DNA from: Megamerina dolium
Lineage: Eukaryota; Arthropoda; Insecta; Diptera; Megamerinidae
Direction of reading: 5' to 3'
Assembly: GCA_963854835.1 (NCBI GenBank)
Contig: OY978526.1
Location: forward strand, 37,920,501 to 37,984,500
DNA: 64,000 nt
Below the pieces are notes generated by a model. It worked only from the letters and a program-made list of their open reading frames with translations, had not been told where the DNA came from and made no database searches. The position numbers and the translations under genes were made by a program. Positions 11,733 to 22,966 of this stretch are shown one piece after another (within the stretch, counting starts at the first letter, position 1; each line of letters begins with the position of its first letter).

Positions 11733-13412
11733 TTTTTTTTTCTGTCAATGCAGACTGCAAATGTGTTTATTTCAAAAAATGTGAAAAATTTCTCATGGAG
11801 AAATGATTAAAGGCAAGTTTCTCTTTCAGCAGCTCAAGATTATTCATACTTTTTTTAGGTACTCGGTAAAGGTTAGGTGAAATTGTCGGGTAGTCTTAGC
11901 TAATTTCTTCGGAGACTATATTGTCAACTATGTGTTTTCATTAAGATAATGTAGTTCATTCACTAGCACTGGACATGACGCATGCCAAACCAACTAATCG
12001 AATGTACTTTTTAAATCGAGATATTTAAACGTACAAAGATTTCTTCGATCACGATGACCTCATTGAGATCACTTGCCTTACGGGTTTACTGCATACCTAA
12101 AAGAAGATATTATTTAATTAGATTTTTCAACGTTAACCTTGCTCAATCATTATTATTCTCTCATTACTTACATGCAAATACCAATAAATTTATATACACA
12201 CATGTATACCTACATATATACGAGTATATTGAAGGGACTTGGTTTATTTGTTTCTTTACAGAGGATTTCGTCCATATACATAATTACGCTTCTAAGACTA
12301 TTTTCATACATATGTAAGATGTATACTATACATATATTTAAATCTAAAAAGAAACACATTAAAAATGAATTACATACATTGTAAGGTATAATGGATACGT
12401 AATGTTTCAGTTGGCTTGTCAGTTGGAATTATACATTAATAAGTAGACATAAAATAAAACGAGCATAGCCAATTGTGAAAAAAGCAAAACCAAACGTTTA
12501 TGTGAATATATTCGCATGATGCAGAAGCGAAGGTAGATTGCTCATTTCTGTTATTTTACATTTAAATGCGTCTCAAAAATAATTACAAATTTGTCTGTTT
12601 ACGACCGAGTACTGTCTCCTTTCAAGTGTTTTTTTTTAATTTCCTTTCTAAATGCTGATATTTCATGATCAAAATTTGCTGTCAATGTTATTCTGTTTGG
12701 CAGACATATCGACACAATTAAAATACATACTCAAACTTAACAATTTTATTTACTCTTTTTAGTTGATGATTTGAAATTCCGTAGATAAGAAAATGTCCAT
12801 AAAATATAATGGATGTAATTTGTTGCAAAAGAAAAACGGAATGTTGTTTTAATAAATGTAAAGTGCTTTTAATTTATTGTAATTCAATTAAAAAATTCGC
12901 TCATATTTGTAAATGAATTGAAATGCAATGAAATGAAAAATTGTCACAGTATAGAAACATTATGATTTTATTAAAATAATAAACATTTAAATTTGACTAT
13001 ATCTTGTGTTAAATTTATAAATAAAACAATTTAAAGAATTACGTATATGAAATCATCCCTGTTGAAAGCAAAGTAAATATGTCACTTATCCTATAAAAAG
13101 CAAAATTATAATATCAAACAGATTTTTATGGCAAAATTAAATCGATCACGATTTACGATATGTGGCATTTCAACTATGCTATGTTATTTATGTCCACTTG
13201 CACACATCCATCCATAGTATGACGCATAGTTATAGACAAGAAGAATAAAAGCGAAAAATATAATTTAACAACATTGTTCCACAACTATGCGTTAATACAT
13301 AATTCCAACTTGAAACAATTTGTTGCACGTCACTTTTCTAATTACATACATATTATTATTTTCTAGTTTACTTGCGTAAATTGCGTCAACCGATTACGGA
13401 TCATTATACGTT

Positions 13413-13452
<40 letters not shown>

Positions 13453-13486
13453 GCTCGCTCGCTCTTCTTGTAAATACTTACTATTA
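11733..13486. other. Intergenic and probable 3' UTR of the minus-strand IQ gene; TC microsatellite
   Basis: AT-rich and without a recognisable gene. A pure TC/CT tract lies at about 13412-13446, grading into CGCT units up to about 13464, just past the stop codon of the minus-strand IQ gene (13487). It could be part of that transcript. The open frames at 12054-12384 are low-complexity. Confidence 0.55.
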
Positions 13487-13927
13487 TTACTTTTGTTTTA
13501 ATTTTTGTGTTTCCTTGCGAGCTTTGAAACCACGAAAGCTAGCCTGAATTTTGGTAGCTGCATCAGCTGCAATTTTCTGCTTTTTCCTTACGAGAAAACC
13601 ACGAACTCCTGCTTGAATTTTTGTAGCACATCGATCTTCTATCGAATTGTTTTCCGAATTGCTCTTCTTATGTTCTGCGTGCGAGTGTAATGATGACGCA
13701 TTTGAAATATTTCCCTGTGATGACATCTCTTTCTGATTCTCTTTAAACTGACGTTCCTGGAGCCGTTGGTGTTGTTGGTGGTATCCGTTGGTTGAGCAAC
13801 GTTTGTGATGTCGCAACAGTTGTTTGCGCACACGATAGCCTCGAAACCCGGCTTGTATCTTGACAGCAGCACTTTCTTCCGATTGCAATGATGAGATAAA
13901 ATTTGGTGAGCTCGGATGAATGTGCAT
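13487..13927 (-). CDS. Small protein with three IQ motifs (igloo/neuromodulin-like candidate)
   Basis: A 146-residue frame starts at ATG 13927 and stops at 13487-13489. Three IQ motifs are clear: KIQAGFRGYRVRKQL near residue 23, KIQAGVRGFLVRKKQ near residue 104 and KIQASFRGFKARKE near residue 127. Between the first two is a Gln/His/Ser-rich linker. IQ helices bind apo-calmodulin. Small three-IQ neuronal proteins such as fly Igloo have this layout, but I cannot confirm orthology. An in-frame TAG lies 15 bp before the ATG, and AG acceptors (TGCATAG, TATACAG) lie just upstream, so the frame may be a first coding exon behind a spliced leader or an alternative 3' exon of a longer gene. The very clean IQ consensus argues that it is functional. 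Confidence 0.7.
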   Translation of the reverse strand: MHIHPSSPNFISSLQSEESAAVKIQAGFRGYRVRKQLLRHHKRCSTNGYHQQHQRLQERQFKENQKEMSSQGNISNASSLHSHAEHKKSNSENNSIEDRCATKIQAGVRGFLVRKKQKIAADAATKIQASFRGFKARKETQKLKQK

Positions 13928-14090
13928 TCTAATATGGTACTACTATGCAGAGCTGTATAGTATCTGTGAGATTTCCTCTTACTTATTTATTACTTCCACA
14001 GAGGACTGATCGAGTTGTTTGTTTTCCGTTTGCCTTACCAATTTAGTTTTTCTTTGTTGTTGTTGTTTTCTTTTATAAATATAATGTATT

Positions 14091-14128
<38 letters not shown>

Positions 14129-15670
14129 CTATATACTGGTCTTTGTATATCTATATACAGCCGTTATATGATAGGTTTTCACTCGAAATTTATTAAATTC
14201 AATAAAGGAAGATGCACTTGGAATAACATAAATTGTTCTATTTTCAGTTGCATATTAATTGGTATATATACAAGTTATGTACATGTATGTACGTACTTTT
14301 AGGTACATGCATATGTATTCTATTGTATAAATATGTATGTAGTTGTATGTATTTAGTTATATTGCAAAATCTCGCTTATTAGAACTGCATCGCTCAAAGT
14401 TGGAAAATAAACTGAATGTGCATATTTTTCGTGAGCTATGAGGTAACTTGCTGAGACACTTTAATTTAGTTCTACTATACGTATGATGCTGCGCTTCTGT
14501 ACACCAATTGATTATACTATTTTCACTCCATTAAGGCAAACGTACATACGTATATTCATATACATGTACATGTTCATACAGGGTGATCTTCCAAAAGCTT
14601 GAATTATAATTATAATTATAATTATAATTCATATTTTGTTCTGATTGCATGTAAAACGTCAATGCTATTAAAATACATACATATATCATGCCAACAGCAA
14701 ATTTCATAAATAAACTATTTTAGTTGGTATGTTCTTCCAAATTGATGATTAATATAGACACCACCCTGTGTATGGTCTTTGTTTATATTGTTAGATTTCT
14801 CAAAAGAAATAATCAAACTCAGAAGCCCACTGATCATTGACGAATGTATGTATGTATTAGTATGTGTGTGACTATATATTTGTATATATATATAGAATCT
14901 ATATAAATACATATTGTGTATACATTCTTATATACATATGTATGTTCCCATGTACATATACATGCTATATTACTAAATGTGATTAAACATTCAATAATAA
15001 CTTTTCCTGTGTGTTCTTCCATTTTATTTTTGAATGAATTTAAAATTGGAATTTTTCAATTTTCATCATACAAAGCTTTTACTATTGTATTCTTATGTCT
15101 CTTTGTACATACACGAGCACAATTGCCAGATGTTATATGTAACTTGCATGTCAAATTGGCGGTTTTTAAACGGTTGTGGTAATTTCGAAAATACAAAAAC
15201 GCCTAATACATTTCTCATATTTAAAAAATATATTTCCCAAATTTTCAACTTGAATCATCTCCAAACAAACTTTTTGTAAGTTGGAACGATAGGAAGAACT
15301 TTTTTTTATTTCAGCTAAGAATGCCTGCATGCACACCACTAAAGACGAACATGGCCCTATATATAATGATTTATTTTGGTCGAGAAGAGCTCTTGTATCG
15401 GCATACTTTAAAGTTGTTTGAGAACACATATTGTTTTCTTTGTTTAAAATGTGTAGTTTGAATTAATATTATTTTCGTGTGGAGCCTTTGCAGCTATCAA
15501 GGAATAAGTACAATATTTAAGTGTGAGAAGATTTTAATGCAAATTTTATAATATTTTGTGATATTTTGTGAAACAGATTTTAGTTGATCCGTCAGAATTC
15601 ACCAATATTTATATGTGGGACGAAAGGTGAAAAATATAAGCTTTCATTTGATACTGAATGAGTTTTCATA
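13928..15670. other. Non-coding stretch with microsatellites
   Basis: Probably upstream or intronic DNA of the minus-strand IQ gene. It holds a TA/CATA microsatellite at about 14092-14130, an (ATAATT)n tract at about 14604-14631, and many TATGTA/CATACATA words typical of fly intergenic DNA. No further coding exon is recognised. The frame at 15166-15429 on minus has no recognisable domain. Confidence 0.55.
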
Positions 15671-15674
15671 ATAT

Positions 15675-16112
15675 TGTAACGAGTATCGATAGTTGGTTAC
15701 TCATCACTATTGTGACTGACACTATTGGCAGCATCGACATGAATGTCAACAAAAAGAAATAAGCGATAACCAGAACAAGCCAACGAGAAAGGAAGAGAAG
15801 AATCTCGATAAAGGAAGATTCTGAGGTGTTGCCAACAGAGTATAAATAGAGCCAGTGTTGAGAAGTAAGAATCAATTTGATCCCGAACGTGATTGCTGAA
15901 ACATCTATACAGAGGCATAAGTTGCAAGTACATTTAAGTGTTATTGTAAATAGTTGATTATAAGCAGAGTTGATTGTATATAGAGATTATTAAATAAATT
16001 GTTGCTGTATATAGTTGTATAAAATAAGTGTTGCAGTTATTATTAACAGAATCCAATGATCGAACGAGGTAATTCAAATAGAATTAAACGCTAACAGAAT
16101 AAAAACGTAACA
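15675..16112 (+). repeat. 5' LTR of gypsy copy 1
   Basis: 438 bp, starting TGTAACGAG and ending GTAACA. It contains the octamer TATCGATA at 15684-15691, a perfect DRE-type site, and a TATAAATA box at about 15840-15847 that would drive the element's transcript. Confidence 0.9.
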
Positions 16113-16114
16113 AT

Positions 16115-16133
16115 TGGTGTCAGAAGTGGGATT
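16115..16133 (+). other. Primer-binding site, tRNA-Leu type
   Basis: TGGTGTCAGAAGTGGGATT lies two bases after the LTR. It is complementary to the 3' end of an insect tRNA-Leu including CCA (tRNA sequence recalled, not searched). Leu priming is known in the mdg3/micropia side of Ty3/gypsy. Confidence 0.75.
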
Positions 16134-16141
16134 CTGTAAAG

Positions 16142-18286
16142 ATGGTGAAAATTGACCAACTAAAAGTGGACCAGCTTAAAAAGCTGTTGGTAGAGATGAA
16201 TCTATCGTCATCAGGTGCAAAGGCGGAACTGCTGGTGAGGCTGAGGCAAGCTATGGAGGCTAAGGGAATTAACGTAGAAGAACATGAGTTCTTTGAGGAA
16301 GCCGATATACAAGCAGTTGTGCACGCTGAGGAAGAGAGCAAAATAGATTCGAGTGGTCAACTAATGGAACTCATGAAATCCATGATGCAACAACAGCAGC
16401 AGCAACTGCAAGGAATTAATGCGAAGCTACAAGAAAATGCGTCTCGCAAAGAAAACGCTATGGGAGAATTTCAGAAAACAATTGACTACAAGCTTCAAGA
16501 ACATTCGGCTGAATTGCGTATGAAAATTCAAGAAGGTTCGGCTCGACAAGAACACGTCATCGAAAATCTACAAAAAGGAATTGAGATTAGATTTCAGGAA
16601 ATTTCCGGAACCATTAATGAAAAAGTCATGGATCTGAAGAAACATGTAGATGAATTGGAAGATAAGTTCGAGAAATTACAGCACGATCTCAACCAACTAA
16701 AAATAAATGGGCCAGCAACATCAGTGATTAGAGATTCAAGTACAATCAAACTAAAGCCACCAACATTTGACGGAAGCACGCCATTCAATATCATCAAGCT
16801 TCAATTCGAGACAACCGCTTCGAAGAATCAATGGGATGATAGCGACAAGACTGCTGCTTTAATAGTCGCATTAAAAGGTAATGCTTCCGACGTGTTACAG
16901 ATGATTCCAGAGAAAGATCGTGGTAGCTATCAGTCACTGATGGACACACTCCAGCGAAAATATGGAAATGAATACAAGAGTCAATTACATCGAGTGGAAT
17001 TGAGATCGCGAGTGCAACGGAGTAATGAGAGCCTTCAGGAATTCGCTTCCGATATTGAGCGCTTATGTCATCTAGCGTTCTCCGGTAATTCGGAAGAGTT
17101 CAGTTCAGCGCGGCGTGAACTGACTCTAACAGTGGGTGGCCCCATCATTCACATTTCACAACTACAGCGTGTGCCAAGCAGCTGGACTATTGATGGAAAA
17201 TTGGACAATATGGAATTCATGTTAACCCTGGACACTGGTGCATCACATTCTATAATCAAGAGCGATTTGGTAAAGAGGTTTGAGCCTTTAATGGGAATAA
17301 AATTGCGTACAGCAACGGGTGAGGATGCACAAATTCTGGGTAAGATAAAGAAACGAGTATCTATTGGAAATTACACGTGGGAACATGAATTCATTGTGGC
17401 TGACATCATCGATGACGTAATAATTGGTGTTGATTTTATGATTGACAACGGATTTACGTTAGATTTAAATCAACGGATACTGCGCTATGCAAATGTCGAA
17501 CTACCATTGAACATCGGTTACAAGCGTAGTGGCAACATCAAACGAGTACTGGCATGTCAACGCCAAGAGGTTCCAGCAAAATCAGAAGCGGTGATATGGG
17601 CACAGATGAATTTGGATGATTGGACAGGCAAGTTGTGGGTGGTGGAAGCAGATAAAGAAATAACGAATAAAAACATCATACTTGGTAGGACGTTAGTAGA
17701 ACCTAAAGAAAATGGAATAGTACCGGTGCGAATATTAAATCCAACTAATACATCTACAGTTGTAAAGAAAGGAATGGTGATTGGTCATTGCCAGGAAGTT
17801 ACTGCCGTAGTAGACTGCGAAAACGGTTCGTCGATAAAAAGTGGAAGATCAGGAACTGTCAGGGTGGAAATAAAAGCACAAATGGAGGAATGGGCAGGTG
17901 TGCTTACCAAACAGCAAAAAGAAAAGGCTTTACAAGTATTGGAGAAGTACAGTTCAATCTTTTCTTCAAATGGAAAAACTGGAGGACGAACAACCATCGT
18001 GAAGCATCACATTGACACCGGTGATTCTAGACCAATTCGTCAAACACCACGACGAGTTCCATTGGCCAAAAGAGACGAAGCCATTAAGCTGATTTCCGAT
18101 ATGCAGAAACAAGGTGTTATTGAACCATCAACGAGTCCATGGAGTTCACCAGTTGTGCTGGTAAAGAAGAAGGATGGAAGTACTCGATTCTGTGTGGATT
18201 ACAGAAAGCTAAATGATATTACGAAAAAAGACAGCTATCCATCGATTTGTTCCTGGATTTGCAAACATCGCCAGCAGTCTGCATGA
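16142..18286 (+). pseudogene. Gag-protease fusion frame of gypsy copy 1, created by deletion
   Basis: One open frame of 714 codons starts at ATG 16142. Residues ~5-40 form a SAP-type DNA-binding helix pair ([14 protein letters not shown] then [10 protein letters not shown]). A coiled coil follows, then a capsid-like region to about residue 320. At about 17100 the frame jumps straight into protease (LDTGASHS near 17229), because the deletion removed the CCHC zinc knuckle and the frameshift region and by chance restored frame. The frame enters reverse transcriptase ([11 protein letters not shown]) and ends in a wrong frame after the RT-core deletion, so YLDD is absent. Confidence 0.9.
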
Positions 18287-20123
18287 GTTGACAAGAAAGA
18301 ACAAACCATTTGTGTGGGGCGAGGACCAACAGAAAGCATTCGAACAGCTGAAAGAAAAACTCTGTTCAGCACCAATATTAGCGTATCCAGTACCTGGTCA
18401 AAAGTTTGTGTTGGACACAGATGCGAGTGGCTATGGAATAGGTGGTGTGCTCTCTCAGATCATAGATGGGCAAGAAAAAGTAATAGCATACTACAGTAAA
18501 ATCCTGTCGAAGCCAGAAAGAAATTACTGTGTCACACGAAGAGAGTTGCTCGCAATACTGGAATGTGTAAAGTATTTCCATAAATACTTGTACGGTCAGT
18601 CATTTCATCTACGAACTGACCACTCAGCGCTAAGGTGGTTATTGCAATTTAAAAACCCAGAAGGACAATTGGCGCGCTGGATTGAAAGGCTGCAGAGTTA
18701 TGATTTTACCATCGAACATCGTAAAGGAGGACATCACGGCAACGCGGATGCTCTATCTCGTCGTCCTTGCAAAATGGAATGTAAACATTGTTCTCGAGTG
18801 GAAAGCAAGGAGCACATTGTCGACATACGACTTACGAATATATTGCCGGAGGAGTCATGGACCACCGAACGAGCGCAAGAAGATCAGCGGAACGACCCAG
18901 ATCTCGTAAAGATTATGGAATACAAGGAGCAGGGCATTCGTCCAGATTGGCAAGAAATGGCTAATGAGAGTCCAATAGCAAAGGCATACTGGGCGCAGTG
19001 GCAAAGCCTGTACTTACGATACGGATGTTTATTCCGAGCATGGGAAAGTGAGGATGGAAAAATCACTAATGATATTCTAGTGGTACCCAAAGCGAGAATA
19101 AATGAAATGATAGCTGAGTATCACAATGCCTCCAGTGGAGGGCATTTGGGAATCACCAAAACCGTCCAGAAAATAAAGAACCGATTTTATTGGGTTGGAT
19201 GTCGCTGATTGGATTCGGAAGTGTAAGCAATGTGCAAAGGCCAAAGGTCCCACTAAGAAAAGTCGAGGTAAGATGCACCAATACACCGTGGGTGCTCCAT
19301 TTGAGCGAATTGCTATGGACATAGCTGGGCCATTTCCAATAAGCAACGCAGGAAACAAGTATGTTCTGGTGGTTATAGATTACTTCAGTAAATGGCCTGA
19401 AGTATACCCCATTCCAAATCAGTTGCGGATGTATTCGTCAACCAATGGGTTACTCGTTTTGGTGTACCTATGGAGTTACACTCAGACCAAGGTCGAAATT
19501 TCGAATCAGTTGTATTCCAAGAGATATGCCGTATGGTGGATATATACAAAACTCGTACAACACCTTTGCATCCACAATCTGATGGCATGGTAGAACGATT
19601 TAACCGTACCTTGGAGTAATATTTGAGAAAAGTCGTAGATAAATACCAAAGAGACTGGAATGTACATATACCAATGTTCCTCATGGCATATCGATGCGCA
19701 CAACATGATACGACGGCTACTACACCGGCAATGGCAAATTTTGGAAACAAGTTAAGACTGCCAGCTGATTTAAAATTTGGAGTTGTAACACCAACGAGAT
19801 CAACTAGCGAAAAGCGGGAACAGTTGGATGAAGTACATCAGTTCATCAGAGAGCGGTCGCAGATGATAAGCGATAAGATGAAGGCCAGGTATGACTTGAA
19901 AGCAAATTCAAAAGGGTTCTATGAAGGAGAGCTTGTAATGCTTCATAATCCACAACGAAAGAAAGGCCTGTCCCCTAAACTACAGACTCATTGGGAAGGA
20001 TCATATGAGATTATAGCAAAGATAAATGACGTAGTGTATCGTATTCAACGTGCCTGGAATAACAGAGCAAAGTTTAAAGTAGTGCACTTGGAGCGACTTG
20101 CGCCATATCGAGGGGAAGTATAA
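18238..20123 (+). pseudogene. Broken pol 3' half (RNase H, integrase) of gypsy copy 1
   Basis: The frame resumes after the RT deletion with the connection and RNase H region (DTDASGYGIGGVLSQ near 18418, TDHSALRWLL near 18618), then the integrase zinc-binding histidines (HNASSGGHLG near 19122). It is interrupted by the 11-bp deletion at ~19201 that yields a stop at 19206-19208, a 13-bp deletion at ~19423, an in-frame stop at 19618-19620 and a 15-bp deletion at ~19805. The C-terminal tail to LAPYRGEV (stop 20121-20123) is retained. Confidence 0.9.
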
Positions 20124-20145
20124 AAACTTGTTCGGGACGAACAAG

Positions 20146-20506
20146 GTTAAGAGGAGGGCAGTGTAACGAATATCGATAGTTGGTTACTCATCACTATTGT
20201 GACTGACACTATTGGCAGCATCGACATGAACGTCAACAAAAAGAAATAAGCGATAACCAGAACAAGCCAACGAGAAAGGAAGAGAAGAATCTCGATAAAG
20301 GAAGATTCTGGGGTGTTGCCAACAGAGTATAAATAGAGCCAGTGTTGAGAAGTAAGAATCAATTTGAATTTATATAGAGATTATTAAATAAATTGTTGCT
20401 GTATATAGTTGTATAAAATAAGTGTTGCAGTTATTATTAACAGAATCCAGTGATCGAACGAGGTAATTCAAATAGAATTAAACGCTAACAGAATAAAAAC
20501 GTAACA
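20146..20506 (+). repeat. Polypurine tract and 3' LTR of gypsy copy 1
   Basis: A purine-rich run AAGAGGAGGGCAG ends at 20161. The 3' LTR is 20162-20506, 345 bp, about 93 bp shorter than the 5' LTR because a block between ATCAATTTGA and TATATAGAGATT is missing. Apart from this block the two LTRs are nearly identical. The DRE-type octamer TATCGATA is kept at 20171-20178. Confidence 0.88.
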
Positions 20507-20510
20507 ATAT

Positions 20511-21632
20511 ATTCACAATTTTGAGCACTTATTGCTATTAAAAATGAGGAAATTTTTTATTTTTGTTGTAAAAATGGAGAAACAGAAAGAAGTGGTTGCT
20601 GCAACTTTGCTAAAAGTAGCTAATAGGCGAATGGCGATAAACGCGGTCTGATTTTTGTACTTTGCTCTGTAGAGTAAGATTTTTAAGTGGCAACTCCCAA
20701 ACCAATTGGAGATTCTGAAATTCAGGTTATTCATGCGATAGCTTGTTATATACTCGTTGGATAAAAATGCTTGGGATAATTCCAAGAGATGACATTAGTA
20801 TTCACTAATGCGAACGTCTGCCAAATCTCAGTCATTTTTGTTTAGGCATTTATACTTATAGCAGTTTTTTAATGTATAAATCTGAGTTTCGTGTTCTAAT
20901 TAAACACTATTAGTTACGCAAGTAAGCGATACCCAGACCAAAGCCAGGCTAGATAAGTATTACTCTACACCGTTGATGAAGCTGATTTAAGCGTGGTTTT
21001 CTGACTTTCATTGTGACCGTACAAGCACCGATAACGCTCAATGATATAGACGCCCAAAAGACGCCAAAACACCAGAGAACGTGAGTGAAATCCCTGTATT
21101 GAAAGTGAAAGTGAGGGAGTTAGCTGAGACCACAAAGATGTCGTATGGTAAAGTCTTAAATATATGCATAAATAGATGACATTTTAAATATGAAGAATTT
21201 GCAATATAAATGAGAAAACAATACGACAAATTGAGACAAAAATTTCAAATAAAAAATGGGAGATGTGCGACAGATCATTAAGTCATTTGAAGATCAACTG
21301 CTATAAATATCTCACGAGAAACACAAGAGAATATAATAAAGCGTACGTTACCTGCCTCATCGATTTGATATGGTAAATGAAAAATATTTGGGATAAATAA
21401 AGTGGAAGAAAATTGTTTTCATAGCACACCCATATGAGCAAACAGTATTGCACGAAATATGGGCGTGGTACTGGTACTTTCAAATACATCGTTTAAATTT
21501 TATTTAAAATAATGAGCACGAATATACTATACGTTATGTTGTACAAAATCAAATATTTATTTAAGGATGTTCCATGCGTTATTAGAGCATGTTAACCGAT
21601 TTTTTTATTTTCGGTAATCGGACGACATTTAT
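20511..21632. other. Intergenic, no gene recognised
   Basis: AT-rich sequence. A weak open stretch at about 20570-20660 (+) reads MEKQKEVVAATLLKVANRRM but stops soon after and has no recognisable domain; it may be an old transposon scrap. Confidence 0.45.
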
Positions 21633-21835
21633 TTCCAGCAAGACGATGCAACTTGCCATACAGCCGGCGTTACGATGGACTTTTTGTGCGGAAAATTCGA
21701 TGACTTGATAATCTGAAGAAATGGACCCAACAAATGATCACCAAGATCGTGTGATTTAACGGCACTGGACTATTTTCTGTGGGATTATGTTAAATCACAA
21801 CATACGAGCCACAATAGACTCCATACAAACCGGTT
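21633..21835 (+). mobile_element. Tc1/mariner-superfamily fragment, same lineage as the intron-1 remnant
   Basis: Translation gives QQDDATCHTA, then RSCDLTALDYFLWDYVK with one stop. These are the second and third catalytic-region blocks of an IS630/Tc1/mariner transposase and closely resemble the fragment at 1960-2640. Only about 200 bp survive. Confidence 0.75.
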
Positions 21836-21991
21836 GGTAAATGACTCATATACAATACATCATCATGAAACATCATAAAAGTATCAGCGGTTTGTGAATG
21901 TAGTGCTGTGCATCCTTTTTTTATGAGTTCGACATCTGTTTACATCAATTAGTGATTTCATACAACAACATACATTTTTCCTCGTATAATC

Positions 21992-22926
21992 ATGTCTAGT
22001 TTCGTGCCAGAAAAAAAGCATATGCGGGAAGCTCTACTTATTTGCTTCAATTTGAAGAAATCTACTGCTGAGCCACATCGAATGCTTGTGGAGACAGTGC
22101 GCTATAGGAAACCACTTGCAGAGACTGGTTTTGGCGGATCAAAGAAGGCCATTTTGATTTGAGTGACAAGAAGCGTGAAAATAGACCCAGAAAAGTTGAG
22201 GACCATGATTTGCAGGGTCTTTTGGATGAGGACGACACCCAATCGCAAAAAATGCTTGCCGAACAGTTAGGTGTTACTCAACAAGCCATTTCCATACGTT
22301 TACGAGCCATGTGAAGGTTCAAACATTTGGAAAATTGGTACCCCATGAATTGAACGATAGACAGATGGAGCGACGCCAAAACACATGCGAAATCTTGCTT
22401 GCTAGACAAAAAAGAAAGTCGTTCCTGCATCTTGTGGTGACTTGCGATGAAAAGTGAATATACTTTGAGAATCCTAAACGAAAAAATCGTGGGTCGATTC
22501 CGGCCAACCAGCAACTTCTTCTCCAAGAATCGCTTTGGACGCAAGACGATGCTGTGCGTTTGGTGGGATCAGCAGGATGTCATCTACTACGAGCTGTTGA
22601 AACCTGGTGAAACTGTCAATGATCATCGCTACCATCAACAACTAGTGAAATTGCTGGTCCCTTCTGACTATCACCTGCTTTCGTCGATGGGTCACGCGCT
22701 CGCCGAACAGCACTTCGATTCGTATAAAGACGTCGGAAAATGGCTTCACGAGTGGTTTGCCTCGAAAAATGAGGAATTCTTTTGGCATGGTATACAAAAA
22801 TTGTCCGAGAGATGGGAAAAATGTATAGCTAATGAGAACAAATACTTTGAATAAATTAATTTTTGGCTTTCTATGAAAAAATGTTTTTTTTACCGAAAAA
22901 CAGCGGATTTAAGCTTGTACACCTGG
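21992..22926 (+). mobile_element. Mos1-type mariner, inactivated by deletion and stops
   Basis: The frame starts at ATG 21992 (MSSFVPEKK) and shows mauritiana-subfamily mariner features: HRMLVE, RFGRKTMLCVWWDQ at ~22528-22570, YELLKPGETVN, and the C-terminal SDYHLLSSMGHALAEQ to KYFE (stop 22852-22854). Several stops and frameshifts lie before 22447. At about 22655 roughly 60 codons are missing, removing the second catalytic Asp block. The 3' end carries the Mos1-like terminal repeat CCAGGTGTACAAG (reverse complement at 22914-22926) followed by TA. The 5' terminal repeat was not found. Confidence 0.85.
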
Positions 22927-22966
22927 TATATAGTTCTATTAAGTTGAAAAAATTTGTGTTTACATA

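Larger units (their letters stand above)
15675..20506 (+). mobile_element. Ty3/gypsy LTR retrotransposon, copy 1, internally deleted
   Basis: A complete insertion bounded by LTRs (15675-16112 and 20162-20506) and a 4-bp ATAT target duplication (15671-15674 and 20507-20510). Compared with copy 2 at 32367-38307 it has lost about 436 bp spanning the Gag C-terminus (junction on AGTTC), about 515 bp of the reverse transcriptase core, 11 bp near 19201 (junction on ATGTC), 13 bp near 19423 and 15 bp near 19805, and it carries a stop at 19618-19620. Most deletions end on 2-5 bp of microhomology. No env-like frame is present. It cannot move by itself. Confidence 0.95.

Noticed and set aside
12054..12384. 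Overlapping short frames rich in Tyr/Ile/His
   Set aside because: Translations of TATACATA-type low-complexity DNA with no conservation clue.
18314..18909. Alternative-frame proteins within gypsy pol
   Set aside because: Shadow frames of RNase H coding sequence; the real frame is recognisable.
15675..20506. Errantivirus-type element with env
   Set aside because: Neither copy 1 nor copy 2 has room or an open frame for env between the pol end and the polypurine tract.
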